Notes under the pieces: generated by a model | What the model was told of the DNA's origin: nothing | The model's database searches: none | The model's input: only the letters and a program-made list of their open reading frames with translations | Made by a program: the position numbers and the translations under genes | Shown here: one piece after another, positions 8,815 to 17,206 of the stretch | Numbering within the stretch: the first letter of the stretch is position 1 | How the letters are laid out: each line of letters opens with the position of its first letter | DNA from: Oenococcus oeni DSM 20252 = AWRIB129 | GTDB taxonomy: Bacteria > Bacillota > Bacilli > Lactobacillales > Lactobacillaceae | NCBI RefSeq assembly: GCF_000372485.1 | Contig: NZ_AQVA01000003.1 | Span: 62,162 to 126,161 of the forward strand | DNA length: 64,000 nt | Reading direction: 5' to 3'

Positions 8815-9034
8815 ATTTGTGGAAGATTAGTAGGCTGTGATGTTGCAAGCGAATCGGGATTGGTGGAAGCCGATAACAGTAAAAGCTGAATTTCACTTCC
8901 AATTATTCTAGTTAATAGCTGGCGGATGGCTCCGTTATAAGCTTTAAGAGTTAGAAAAGTTTTTTGTTTTCTATAAATTTGGGTGGTAACACGATAAATT
9001 CGTCCCTGGTGCGTTTGCACGAGGGATTTTTTTT
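8815..9034 (+). promoter_or_regulatory. T-box riboswitch leader for tRNA-Phe, upstream of pheS
   Basis: The leader carries the T-box core GGGTGGTAACACG at 8981-8993, which pairs with the acceptor end of uncharged tRNA. An intrinsic terminator follows at 9003-9034. A TTC triplet at 8892-8894, in the part expected to hold the Stem I specifier loop, matches Phe and so matches the downstream gene. Uncharged tRNA-Phe should favour the antiterminator and raise pheST expression. The core and the terminator are seen directly; the specifier assignment is inferred without a computed fold. Confidence 0.88.
9003..9034 (+). terminator. T-box regulated terminator
   Basis: TCCCT, a G-G mismatch, then GTGC pair with GCAC and AGGGA (9003-9026), followed by eight T. 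TCCCT can instead pair with the GGG of the T-box element to form the antiterminator. Confidence 0.88.
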
Positions 9035-9051
9035 ATTAGTCAGGAAAAAAG

Positions 9052-10095
9052 ATGGATATTAAGGAAGAATTAGAAGAATTAAAAAAGAAAGTTTCCGTTG
9101 AGATCGATAAGTCGAGCAGTGTTGATCTGATTGAAAACATTCGCGTACACCTGCTTGGCAAGAAGGGCGATTTGACGAAGATCCTTAAAGGACTGAAAGA
9201 TTTGGACCCTCGTGAAAAACCGGTCGTTGGTCAAATGGCTAATAAAATCCGGACTCAATTGGAAACAATGATTTCTCAAAAAAAACATATTCTTGAGGAA
9301 AATAAGCTGGATGCTCAGCTTGCTTCTGAGAAAATCGATGTAACTTTGCCTGGTGAAACTTTTCAAATTGGTACGAAACATGTTTTGCAACAAATCCAAG
9401 ATCAAATTGAAGATCATTTTTTAAGCCAGGGATATCAGGTAATGTATGGCCGAGAGATTGAAACAGATGAGTATAATTTTGAAAGAATGAATTTGCCAAA
9501 GGACCATCCTGCTCGTGATATGCAAGATACCTTTTACCTTACGCCGAATGTGCTTTTGAGAACACAGACTTCAGCTATGCAGGCTCGAGCGATGGATAAG
9601 CATGATTTCTCGACCGGACCTTTAAAGATGATTAGTCCAGGAAAAGTTTATCGTCGAGATAATGATGATGCAACCCATTCTCATCAATTTCATCAGATTG
9701 AAGGATTAGTAGTCGGCAAAAAGATTACTTTAGCCGATCTAAAGGGTACTTTGCAGGCTTTGACAGATGAACTATTTGGCAAGGGTCATGCGATGCGCTT
9801 TCGTCAAAGTTATTTTCCTTTTACCGAACCCAGCTTGGAAGTGGATATAAGCTGGAATACAGTGGATAAAAATACTGCTTCGCAAGACATAGAGTGGATT
9901 GAGGTACTTGGTGCTGGAATGGTTCACCCAAATGTCTTAAAAATGGCTAATATCGATCCTGAAGAGTATTCCGGTTTTGCTTTTGGTTTGGGTCCGGATC
10001 GTTTTGCAATGATCAAATATGGTATTGATGACATTCGTAATTTTTATCTGGATGATTTGCGTTTTTTGAAACAATTTTGTCAGGTGGGTGAATAA
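9052..10095 (+). CDS. pheS: Phenylalanine--tRNA ligase alpha subunit
   Basis: PheS is the catalytic alpha subunit of the (alpha-beta)2 synthetase that charges tRNA-Phe. This protein has 347 residues, the typical length. The N-terminal 90 residues form the coiled-coil arm that contacts tRNA. Class II motif 2 is visible as KVYRRDNDDATHSHQFHQIEG (near 198-218), and motif 3 as GFAFGLGPDRFAM (near 305-317). The ATG has AGGAAAAAAG upstream and follows the Phe T-box. It overlaps pheT by 1 nt. Confidence 0.97.
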   Translation: MDIKEELEELKKKVSVEIDKSSSVDLIENIRVHLLGKKGDLTKILKGLKDLDPREKPVVGQMANKIRTQLETMISQKKHILEENKLDAQLASEKIDVTLPGETFQIGTKHVLQQIQDQIEDHFLSQGYQVMYGREIETDEYNFERMNLPKDHPARDMQDTFYLTPNVLLRTQTSAMQARAMDKHDFSTGPLKMISPGKVYRRDNDDATHSHQFHQIEGLVVGKKITLADLKGTLQALTDELFGKGHAMRFRQSYFPFTEPSLEVDISWNTVDKNTASQDIEWIEVLGAGMVHPNVLKMANIDPEEYSGFAFGLGPDRFAMIKYGIDDIRNFYLDDLRFLKQFCQVGE

Positions 10096-12518
10096 TGAAG
10101 GTTTCTGTTAATTGGATTAAAGAATATATGCCGGACTTTCCGGTTAATGATCAAGTTGATGCTCAAAAAGTAGCTGATCGATTGGCTTTAACTTCGACTG
10201 AAGTTGCTGAAAATGGCTATCAGATTCCGCAATCGAGTAATTTGGTCGTTGGTAAAGTTTTGGAAATCAGAACAATTGAAAATTCGAGCCATTTAAAAAT
10301 TGCGATTGTAAACGCCGGCAAAAAAGATTACCAAATCGTTACCGGAGCACCAAACATCGAAAAAAATCAATTGGTTGTTCTGGCCTTGCCGGGGGCTCTT
10401 TTACCAAACGGCAAAAAAATTGAGGCGACAACTCTTGATGGAGAAATCAGTCAGGGAATGTTGGTTTCGTTACAGGAAATCGGTTTTGACGATTCAATCG
10501 CACCAAAAAAACATGAAGCGGGAATTTATGTCTTTCCTAAAGACAATGACGTTAAAGTTGGTGATGATGCCGTCAAGGCACTCGGAATCGATGATTTGAT
10601 GATTGATACAGAATTAACTGCTAATCGCGGTGATATGCTTTCAATCAGAGGCAATTTATATGAATTTTCTGCACTTTTAGAGAAAGAGTTTAAACTTCCC
10701 AGTTTAGACCTTCAAGAAAGTAGTAAACTATCTAAATCGCAAATTTCGGTTAATGTCGATCCAAAATTAGCTGATCGTTATTATCTTAGAATTATTAACA
10801 ACGTAAAAGTTGAAGAAAGCCCCCTATGGCTTCAACGCCGCCTTTGGAATTCAGGTCTTCGTCCGATAAACAACTTGGTCGATGTTACTAATTATGTCAT
10901 GCTTTTATTTGGACAACCAATGCATGCTTTTGATTTAAATAAACTGGAACACAAAAATATTAGGGTTGCTTTATCAAAAGATGAAAAATTCAAGACCTTG
11001 GACGGGAAGACTCATCAGTTAAAGGATGGCGAGGATATCGTTGTCTATGATGATGAGGAACCACAAATGTTGGCCGGTGTCATGGGTGGCACCAAGTCGG
11101 AAGTTACTGAAAAAACCAGAGACGTTGTTTTGGAATCGGCTGTTTTTAATCCAATTTTAGTTCGTAAAACAGCTCGGCGTTTTAATTTGCATTCGCAAGC
11201 CAGCCAACGTTTCGAACGGGGAATTGATATCAGCAATTGCAAAAATGCCTTGAATTTTGCCGCTGCTTTGCTTCAAGAAGTTGCTGGAGGGGAAATTGCC
11301 AAGGGGATAATTGCCGGCTTGGATGATCAATCATCCGATAAGAAAATTAAAATTTCTCTTTCAGATATTAATAATTATTTAGGAACTGATGTCAAGCTTG
11401 CCGAAGTTGAAAATATCTGGCAACGTCTGAACTTCGAGTATGATCTTTCTGGTGAAGAATTTGTTGTTTCGATCCCAAAACGCCGACCGGATATTACTAT
11501 TAAAGCCGATTTGATTGAGGAATTTGTGCGAATTTATGGATATGAAAAAGTTCCTGCCCGTTTACCACAAACAGTTAACAAACAATCCGGTCTGACTGTC
11601 GACGAAAAACTTGATCGAGCGATTAAAAATGTGCTTCTTGGTCTCGGCCTGAATCAGGCAATTTCTTATTCGCTGACTGATACTGAGGCCGCTGGTACCT
11701 TCACTCTTGGAAAGGGCGATGAAGTTTCTTTATCTCATCCAATGAGTCAGGAACATTCGGTAATGCGCCAATCGATCCTATCGACTTTGTTGCAGGCAGC
11801 TTCTTACAATGCGGTACGCGAAGCTGACGATATTCGTTTATTTGAAAGTGGAACGGTTTTTTTCAAACAAAATGGCGTCCAATTGCCAAAAGAGGATCAT
11901 CAAGTTGCTGGATTAATTTCCGGCGTTCCGAATAGCAACTGGCAGCATAATCAAAAGAAATATGATTTCTATTACATCAAGGGCATTTTGGAAAGTTTTT
12001 TAAGTAGCCTTGCTTTAAAATCGATAATTTCTTATCAAGCTAGTGACCAGCACAAAGAAATGCATCCGGGGAGAACAGCTGATGTATATGTAGGCGATCA
12101 TTATCTTGGTTTTGTTGGGCAGATAAATCCAAAAATATCAAAGAAATACAAGATGAATTCGGTTTTCGTTTTTCAAATCGATTCAGATTTAGTCCATGAG
12201 CTTTATAAAATGAATCAGGATTATACACCCTTGGATAAGTTTCCAGGAACTGAACGCGATCTCTCTTTGTTGGTTGACAAAAAAATAGAATCGGCAGAAA
12301 TAGAGCGAGTAATCAAAGCGAATGCGGGTAATTATCTTCGCAAACTTCAGGTCATTGATCTTTATCAAGGGAAAGAACTTGGTGAAGATAAAAAATCAAT
12401 TTCTTATCGACTTGATTTTGTTAACACTCAAGCGACTATAACTGATGCTCAAGTTAATCAATCAATCAAAAGAATAGAAGGGGAACTAACAAAACAACTA
12501 TCGATTATGGTTAGATAA
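10095..12518 (+). CDS. pheT: Phenylalanine--tRNA ligase beta subunit
   Basis: This 807-residue protein has the full set of PheT domains. It has an N-terminal tRNA-binding OB-fold (about 40-150, with VVGKVLEI and ITGAPN-like VTGAPNI), the B3/B4 editing domain (about 210-400, LRPINNLVDVTNYVM), B5 (about 405-475), the catalytic-like core (KRRPDITIKADLIEEFVRIYGYE, near 462), and a C-terminal ferredoxin-fold anticodon-binding domain (FPGTERDLSLLVD, near 717). It is cotranscribed with pheS under T-box control. The length is normal and no defects are seen. Confidence 0.97.
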   Translation: MKVSVNWIKEYMPDFPVNDQVDAQKVADRLALTSTEVAENGYQIPQSSNLVVGKVLEIRTIENSSHLKIAIVNAGKKDYQIVTGAPNIEKNQLVVLALPGALLPNGKKIEATTLDGEISQGMLVSLQEIGFDDSIAPKKHEAGIYVFPKDNDVKVGDDAVKALGIDDLMIDTELTANRGDMLSIRGNLYEFSALLEKEFKLPSLDLQESSKLSKSQISVNVDPKLADRYYLRIINNVKVEESPLWLQRRLWNSGLRPINNLVDVTNYVMLLFGQPMHAFDLNKLEHKNIRVALSKDEKFKTLDGKTHQLKDGEDIVVYDDEEPQMLAGVMGGTKSEVTEKTRDVVLESAVFNPILVRKTARRFNLHSQASQRFERGIDISNCKNALNFAAALLQEVAGGEIAKGIIAGLDDQSSDKKIKISLSDINNYLGTDVKLAEVENIWQRLNFEYDLSGEEFVVSIPKRRPDITIKADLIEEFVRIYGYEKVPARLPQTVNKQSGLTVDEKLDRAIKNVLLGLGLNQAISYSLTDTEAAGTFTLGKGDEVSLSHPMSQEHSVMRQSILSTLLQAASYNAVREADDIRLFESGTVFFKQNGVQLPKEDHQVAGLISGVPNSNWQHNQKKYDFYYIKGILESFLSSLALKSIISYQASDQHKEMHPGRTADVYVGDHYLGFVGQINPKISKKYKMNSVFVFQIDSDLVHELYKMNQDYTPLDKFPGTERDLSLLVDKKIESAEIERVIKANAGNYLRKLQVIDLYQGKELGEDKKSISYRLDFVNTQATITDAQVNQSIKRIEGELTKQLSIMVR

Positions 12519-12537
12519 TTTTGCTAAGCTTATAATT

Positions 12538-13263
12538 ATGAGAAAATCTTTTTTGAGATTTATTCCACCGGTTACTTTATCGATTTTTTCGATTACAGTT
12601 TTTATTTATTTCTTTCAGGTATTTTTCGATGCCTATCTTTTTCATTCTTTTGGACTGTTCTCTTTGATCAACCGTTTTATCAACGGCCCCTCGATCCAAT
12701 CATTGATTCTTTTGGGTGGCCAAGTCAGCAGTTTAATTCTTAAAGGTCAATGGTATCGCCTTTTTACACCGATTTTTCTTCATAGTTCTCTAATGCATAT
12801 TTTTTCGAATATGTTCACTTTAATTATTTTCGGTCCTTTTGTTGAAAAACTTTTTGGTAAGACTAAATATTTACTTATTTATCTATTATCTGGACTTTGG
12901 GGAAATTTATTAACTTTAATCTTTGATCCGAATCCAAATATAGTTTCTGTAGGAGCCTCAGGAGCTCTTTTTGGTCTTTTTGGAGCAATGATATCAATTG
13001 CCTGGTTTAATCGAAATAATCCGATTTTTAAGCGTCAATTGGTTGTTTTCGCAGCTCTGGCGCTCTTCAATCTAATTAGTAACATTGGCGATCAAAGTGT
13101 TGATATTTGGGCTCATATAGGTGGATTAATTTCCGGAATTCTGACATCGCTGGTTTGTAATTTCCCTAGTGCTCAATACGGAAAGGTTAAAACGATAATT
13201 CGAGTTATCGTATTTTGTATTTTTTTGCTGCCATTTGGATTTTTATTGCTTAAAATTCAATAA
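12538..13263 (+). CDS. Rhomboid family intramembrane serine protease
   Basis: This 241-residue polytopic membrane protein has the rhomboid catalytic dyad: the Ser of GASGALFG (near residue 141) and the His of WAHIGGLISG (near 199). The family element HSSLMHIFSNMFTL (near 81-94) supplies the HxxxxHxxxN-like part. About six hydrophobic segments are visible. Rhomboids cut transmembrane substrates inside the membrane; the substrate here is unknown. There is no Shine-Dalgarno and TATAAT lies only 2 nt before the ATG, so the start is less sure than the identity. In many Firmicutes a rhomboid gene precedes a glucokinase gene, as here. Confidence 0.88.
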   Translation: MRKSFLRFIPPVTLSIFSITVFIYFFQVFFDAYLFHSFGLFSLINRFINGPSIQSLILLGGQVSSLILKGQWYRLFTPIFLHSSLMHIFSNMFTLIIFGPFVEKLFGKTKYLLIYLLSGLWGNLLTLIFDPNPNIVSVGASGALFGLFGAMISIAWFNRNNPIFKRQLVVFAALALFNLISNIGDQSVDIWAHIGGLISGILTSLVCNFPSAQYGKVKTIIRVIVFCIFLLPFGFLLLKIQ

Positions 13264-13278
13264 AAATACCTTCTGTCC

Positions 13279-13293
13279 TTGGAAGCGCTTGTT
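13279..13293 (+). promoter_or_regulatory. Possible weak cre (CcpA) site upstream of the ROK kinase
   Basis: TTGGAAGCGCTTGTT has the AAGCGCTT core and departs at one position from the relaxed cre consensus WTGNAANCGNWNNCW. It fits the stricter TGWNANCGNTNWCA consensus poorly. It lies 40 nt before the glucokinase start. This is a weak call. Confidence 0.3.
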
Positions 13294-13332
13294 TTTATTT
13301 AAAAAAACTTTTAATCTGTTAATGAGGTAGAA

Positions 13333-14304
13333 ATGACTAAAGATAAATTAATTGGTGTCGATCTTGGCGGAACGACAATTAAATTTGCAATTCTAACAAT
13401 TGAAGGTGAAATCCAAGAGAAATGGGCTGTACCAACTAATATTCTCGATGATGGTTCTCATATTGTTCCTGATATTGTTAATTCTATTAATAAAAGACTT
13501 GGTCTTTTAAAACTTGATCGAGAAAGAATTGTTGGGATTGGAATGGGAACGCCTGGTACCGTTGACCGCCAAAACGGAACCGTTGAAGCTGCTTACAATT
13601 TAAATTGGAAAAATATTCAGCATGTTCGCGAAGCGGTTCAAAAGGGAACCGGCTTAGATTTTACGATTGATAATGATGCTAATTCAGCGGCAATCGGCGA
13701 ACAATGGAAAGGTGCCGGCGAAAATAATCCAAACGTTGCCTTTGTTACTCTTGGAACCGGTGTTGGCGGTGGTATCATCGCTAACGGCCACATGGTTCGC
13801 GGAGTTTTTGGAGCTGGAGGAGAATTTGGGCATGTTGTTGTTGAGCCAAACGGTTATCTTTGCACTTGTGGTAATCGCGGCTGTTTGGAACAATATTGTT
13901 CCGCACCCGGAGTCGTTCATTTAGCTCATGATTTTGCCGACGAGTATGAAGGAAATTCCCAACTCAAACAAATGCTTGATAATGGAGAAGATGTAACTTC
14001 GAAAACTGTTTTTGATTTAGCAAAGAATGGTGACTTTTTGGCGACTGAGATTGTTGATAAAATGGCCTACTATCTTGGCTATGCTACGGCTTCGTTATCG
14101 AATATCCTGAACCCGGCATATGTGGTTATAGGCGGTGGCGTTTCTGCTGCTGGCAGTTTTTTGCTGAATAAAGTTCAGAAACATTGGACTAAGTATGCGT
14201 TTTCACCAGTGCGTTCTTCTACTAAATTGAAGCTGGCCGTTTTGGGAAATGACGCCGGTGTTATTGGTGCAGCCAGCTTGGCACGCGAATTTATAAAAAA
14301 ATAA
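13333..14304 (+). CDS. glcK: ROK family glucokinase
   Basis: This 323-residue ROK-family sugar kinase probably phosphorylates glucose to glucose 6-phosphate with ATP. The phosphate-1 motif DLGGTTIKFAI is near residues 9-19. The catalytic Asp lies in DNDANSAAIGE (near 115), with GTGVGGGII (near 141) downstream. The ROK zinc motif CTCGNRGCLEQYCS is near 178-191. The glucokinase call rather than another ROK kinase is inferred from length and from the adjacent rhomboid gene. Upstream GAGGTAGAA gives a good ribosome binding site. Confidence 0.9.
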   Translation: MTKDKLIGVDLGGTTIKFAILTIEGEIQEKWAVPTNILDDGSHIVPDIVNSINKRLGLLKLDRERIVGIGMGTPGTVDRQNGTVEAAYNLNWKNIQHVREAVQKGTGLDFTIDNDANSAAIGEQWKGAGENNPNVAFVTLGTGVGGGIIANGHMVRGVFGAGGEFGHVVVEPNGYLCTCGNRGCLEQYCSAPGVVHLAHDFADEYEGNSQLKQMLDNGEDVTSKTVFDLAKNGDFLATEIVDKMAYYLGYATASLSNILNPAYVVIGGGVSAAGSFLLNKVQKHWTKYAFSPVRSSTKLKLAVLGNDAGVIGAASLAREFIKK

Positions 14305-14387
14305 GTTTTTTTGCTTCAAATTCGTGTTGTTTTTTGTTAAAATGATTCAGTTGGCTTCGCTGCGTCTTGGCTAGGCAGGCTGATTAT

Positions 14388-14461
14388 AGGGATATAGTAT
14401 AACGGTAGTACAGCGGTCTCCAAAACCGTTAATGGGGGTTCGATTCCCTCTATCCCTGCCA
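14388..14461 (+). tRNA. tRNA-Trp (anticodon CCA)
   Basis: The acceptor stem AGGGATA (14388-14394) pairs perfectly with TATCCCT (14451-14457). The anticodon loop CTCCAAA gives CCA, and the T loop is GTTCGATTC. The discriminator is G and a genomic CCA follows at 14459-14461, the only one of the five tRNA genes here with an encoded CCA. tRNA-His begins 1 nt later. Confidence 0.95.
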
Positions 14462-14462
14462 T

Positions 14463-14537
14463 GGCGGTACTGGTGAAGTTGGTTAACACACCGGTTTGTG
14501 GTACCGGCACGCGCGGGTTCGAGTCCCACGTACCGCC
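14463..14537 (+). tRNA. tRNA-His (anticodon GTG)
   Basis: The anticodon loop TTGTGGT gives GTG. The extra G at -1 (14463) pairs with C73 (14537), the identity element of tRNA-His, extending the GCGGTAC/GTACCGC acceptor stem. CCA is not encoded. Confidence 0.95.
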
Positions 14538-14575
14538 CTTGCAAGTTTCAGGTGATTCTTGCTCGTTTTTTTAAT

Positions 14576-14659
14576 GCCGTTGTGGCGGAATTGGCAGACG
14601 CGCTGGACTCAAAATCCAGTGGTGGCAACACCGTGTGGGTTCGACTCCCACCGACGGCA
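14576..14659 (+). tRNA. tRNA-Leu (anticodon CAA)
   Basis: This is an 84-nt class II tRNA with a long variable arm. The acceptor GCCGTTG pairs with CGACGGC, the anticodon loop CTCAAAA gives CAA, and the discriminator is A. CCA is not encoded. From memory of the literature, tRNA-Leu genes serve as prophage attachment sites in Oenococcus, but no integrase or repeated tRNA 3' end lies downstream here. Confidence 0.95.
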
Positions 14660-14664
14660 TTTAG

Positions 14665-14699
14665 GCTCTATATTGACGAAAGTTGATATAGAGCTTTTT
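14665..14699 (+). terminator. Intrinsic terminator of the tRNA cluster
   Basis: GCTCTATAT (14665-14673) pairs perfectly with ATATAGAGC (14686-14694) around a 12-nt loop, followed by five T. Confidence 0.85.
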
Positions 14700-15488
14700 G
14701 TTTGCTTAAGCCTTTTATATTGGGCTTTACAGCTAGCTAAAATCTCCTAAAAGCCCTGACGATAACTTACAGTAAATTTGTAAGTTAGCACACGATGCAC
14801 AAAAAAGCACAAATTACAGGTAGAATGCAAAAATAAGATGCTGTGAAAGATAGATTATCTATGATTTTAGGAAATGCCAAGTGGCTATATCGATATTTAA
14901 GGAAAACCTTGCTAAAGCCATGCTGATTTTCAATATTGTTAAGTTGTTTTTCCTATCTCATTTTTTTGAATGTTTAATAGCTTGAATGGGCTTTTATAAT
15001 TTTAATTTAAGTCTTTTTTCTTTAACTAAGCTATGCTTTTGGTAGCGCAATTATGCTAATAAAACATGGAAAGTTAGTACTTCGTTAGTCTGATTGAAAT
15101 TACAGTCTTGATTATTTATTTGGCTAATAACGAGCAATAACCGCATATTTAGTGATTGAAAAAACGATTTCCAACTTTATTTCTTTTGACAATATTCCAG
15201 TTCAGTAACACCTAATTTTAAAACCGATAAACCGGTTATTTTACTGATTTTTTTGCTTTTCATCCTATATTTATCCACTTTCTAAATCACGAAATAATAT
15301 CTCTTGTGCTGCAGATCAAATAATTTTATTTGTTATGGACCTTCCTTAAATAATAATTGTTGATGAAATATTTTAGATCGATGTCACAAAACTTCTAAAA
15401 ATTGTAGTTTATATGCGGAAACCTGTCCTAATCTGATCCGACGTAACCCCTTGGACTTAATTTGAGTCTTGCAAAGCCACAAGTACTG
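14700..15488. other. Gene-poor AT-rich stretch, about 790 bp
   Basis: I find no convincing gene. It contains a 7-bp hairpin AACTTAC/GTAAGTT at 14764-14786 and a short AACCG/CGGTT hairpin near 15222-15237. Neither has an obvious role. No direct repeat of the tRNA-Leu 3' end was seen, so there is no evidence for a former prophage site. Confidence 0.5.
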
Positions 15489-15513
15489 AAAAAATTTGAC
15501 ATTTACATGTCAA
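15489..15513 (-). terminator. Intrinsic terminator of the broken glycosylase gene
   Basis: On the minus strand TTGACAT and ATGTCAA form a perfect 7-bp stem (15496-15513) followed by six T (15489-15494). The stop codon of the upstream minus-strand gene lies inside the hairpin. Confidence 0.75.
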
Positions 15514-15870
15514 GTATTATTCCTTTGTTTTGTAGGTTAAGTAAACAAACTGTCAGGTATTTTTGGTTGTGTTCTGGATAGATTGGATTGGTTAATTCGA
15601 CAGAATCCAGTCTCTGATAGTTCGGACAATATTTGCCTCGATAACAGGGATCGTACCAACGTTGATCAGGATGATATCCCCGTTTCTCCATTTCTTTCAA
15701 AACAAGATAATGAAATTGAAACAATTTGTAGGGAGAATGGTCGAAAACATAGTTGACTGTAGCATGCTTTTCCCCCACCCGTTGCCGCGTAAAGCGGCAA
15801 TTTCACGGTGCTGTCCTAATAATTGCTGACGAGGCAATTTTGATATCAATTCTTGATGCCATAAACGCAT
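15503..15870 (-). pseudogene. Frameshifted pyrimidine dimer DNA glycosylase family gene (TIGR02328-like)
   Basis: Two overlapping minus-strand frames together encode a protein of about 122 residues starting MRLWHQELISKLPRQQLLG. The first frame carries LRGNGWGK and the second continues KHATVNYVF, YKLFQFHYLV and the C-terminal RWYDPCYRGKYCP. This is the pattern of the small pyrimidine dimer DNA glycosylase family (also annotated as TIGR02328). The break falls in GGGGGAAAAGC (near 15769-15777 on the plus strand): one base is missing, as the family sequence would need one more A or G. In one frame the protein ends soon after GWGK. There is no good slippery heptamer in the right phase, so programmed frameshifting is unlikely. 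A terminator follows, so the gene was once a complete unit. Confidence 0.8.
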
Positions 15871-16360
15871 ATTTTTCCTTCTTAGCTTATAGCCTAGTAT
15901 AAAGCGCATTTTTGTGATTTGATTAAATAATCAATTAAGAATTTTATTTTGATAATTGAGTCTTTTTATTAAAGTGGACTACAATTTTTGATTTTAGTTG
16001 ACTGCTCAAATCAATTTAAAATGGCAGCCAAAATTCCTTATTTTATTATGGCTAGTAGGGAATTATGTAATCTTATGAAAATAAGTAGACATTTCATGTT
16101 GCGATAATTGTCTTGGGGATTATGAAATTCTTAATAGAGGATTTTATTTTTATTTGGCGGATCTTTAGTTCAACTTTTATAAACTACTGATACTAGTCTA
16201 TTTTTTTCTGGCCATTATGAACACTAATAAATTTAATTTATTTATTCGATTGTGGCATAACACTTGCACTAGTCGTGTTTTGGCTGGCGTTTTTTATTTA
16301 AAGTCAAATAGTAATAATAACTATTGCGTATTAATGCTACTCGGATATATAATTTATTTG

Positions 16361-16381
16361 GGCACCAGAAGCACTGGTGCC
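16361..16381. repeat. Perfect 8-bp hairpin sharing arms with the next terminator
   Basis: GGCACCAG (16361-16368) pairs with CTGGTGCC (16374-16381) around AAGCA. There is no T run, so it is not a terminator by itself. GCACCAG can also pair with CTGGTGC of the terminator at 16537-16567, giving two alternative structures if both lie on one transcript. Confidence 0.6.
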
Positions 16382-16536
16382 TGCAACAAAGTTTTCAGTA
16401 TATAAAGTTTTATGAAACATTCCCGTTTTATTAGTTAACTTTTATTGAGTACTTAGTTTTTTAGATTTTTAAACATCAAATAATTTGATCACTCACTTTA
16501 AACCATTAGTAAATTATCCTGGTTACCAATAGTTGA

Positions 16537-16567
16537 AAAGCACTAGCGTTAAGCTGGTGCTTTTTTT
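16537..16567 (+). terminator. Strong intrinsic terminator in the gene-poor stretch
   Basis: AAAGCACTAGC pairs with GCTGGTGCTTT (one G-T wobble) around GTTAA, then T7. The matching A run on the left makes it usable on both strands. No gene lies directly upstream on either strand, so it may end a small RNA. Confidence 0.8.
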
Positions 16568-16745
16568 CGAAAACTATCTGAAAACCAAATCAAATTTTTA
16601 ATTATGTTCCAGGTTCGCGAATTTGTTGAAATGAATAGAGTTCAAACAACTCGTATATTCGTGAGGTCGATTAGTTAAGAGACATAAAGTAGACTATTAT
16701 TTGTCAAATTAAAAAAACTTGATCTAAAAGTGTCCTTTTCCCCAG

Positions 16746-16754
16746 TGTTATACT
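16746..16754 (+). promoter_or_regulatory. Extended -10 promoter element for the candidate RNA
   Basis: TGTTATACT is an extended -10 (TGn followed by TATACT at 16749-16754). No good -35 is present at 17 bp, which is common for extended -10 promoters. Transcription would start near 16761. Confidence 0.45.
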
Positions 16755-16760
16755 TAGAGG

Positions 16761-16932
16761 GTTAGTTGACTCACGTGAACAAGTTAAATATAAATCTAGC
16801 CAAATGTTAAAGGATTGGGGAAGCGTATGATTTTTCGGTACTGACGTTTTCTTCTTTGGAAACGATGATCAGCACTGATCTTAAGATAATAAAATTGATT
16901 CAAAAAAAGGCATCATTTATTGGTGTTTTTTT
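16761..16932 (+). ncRNA. Candidate non-coding RNA, about 170 nt
   Basis: Downstream of the extended -10 there is no ORF longer than about 11 codons. The 3' half is rich in hairpins: CGTTTTC/GGAAACG (16845-16864), GATCA/TGATC (16867-16880) and a terminator whose stem AAAAAGGCATCA/TGGTGTTTTTT spans 16902-16932. The layout of promoter, structured body and terminator suggests an independent small RNA. I cannot assign a known family; 6S RNA was considered, but the ends do not pair convincingly. Confidence 0.4.
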
Positions 16933-17206
16933 ATTTTCAATTAAAAATTTTTATGCTCCATCGAACATTGCATAATCTTCTTTATCACTCACTTCTTAGC
17001 AGCACATGCTATTTTAATTCTCCAATTGCTAATGTGGAACAAATCGCTGATTACAATTAATTTCGGACCGAGCGAATATTTTAAATTTCTCTACCTAATA
17101 AGGGTTGGCTAGAGTAGACTCCTGCAATATATATATATATTCAATTGAAAAGATGGATGATAAGGGATTAAGCTTTCTAGCAAAGCGCATTTGATCACAT
17201 CTTCGA

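Larger units (their letters stand above)
15911..17206. other. Gene-poor stretch of about 1.3 kb with several RNA hairpins
   Basis: No protein-coding gene is convincing; the longest plus-strand frame (16217-16405) has no family features. The stretch holds a perfect hairpin (16361-16381), a strong terminator (16537-16567), a candidate non-coding RNA with its own promoter and terminator (16746-16932), and an AT dinucleotide run near 17128-17142. It looks like a region of RNA genes or of decayed sequence. Confidence 0.5.

Noticed and set aside
15760-15785. Programmed -1 frameshift in the glycosylase gene
   Set aside because: The G5A4 run is not in the X-XXY-YYZ phase and no downstream stimulatory structure is evident. 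A simple base loss is more likely.
16217-16405. 62-codon plus-strand frame in the gene-poor region
   Set aside because: It has no ribosome binding site and no family resemblance, and it runs through the perfect hairpin at 16361-16381, which suggests an RNA structure instead.
16700-16932. 6S RNA assignment for the candidate RNA
   Set aside because: The 5' and 3' ends do not form the long closing helix expected of 6S RNA, and no conserved bubble could be recognised by eye.
17120-17145. AT dinucleotide run
   Set aside because: It is a short simple repeat in AT-rich DNA with no visible function.
14576-17200. Possible prophage or island inserted at tRNA-Leu
   Set aside because: No integrase, phage gene or repeat of the tRNA 3' end was found, so there is only a gene-poor stretch.
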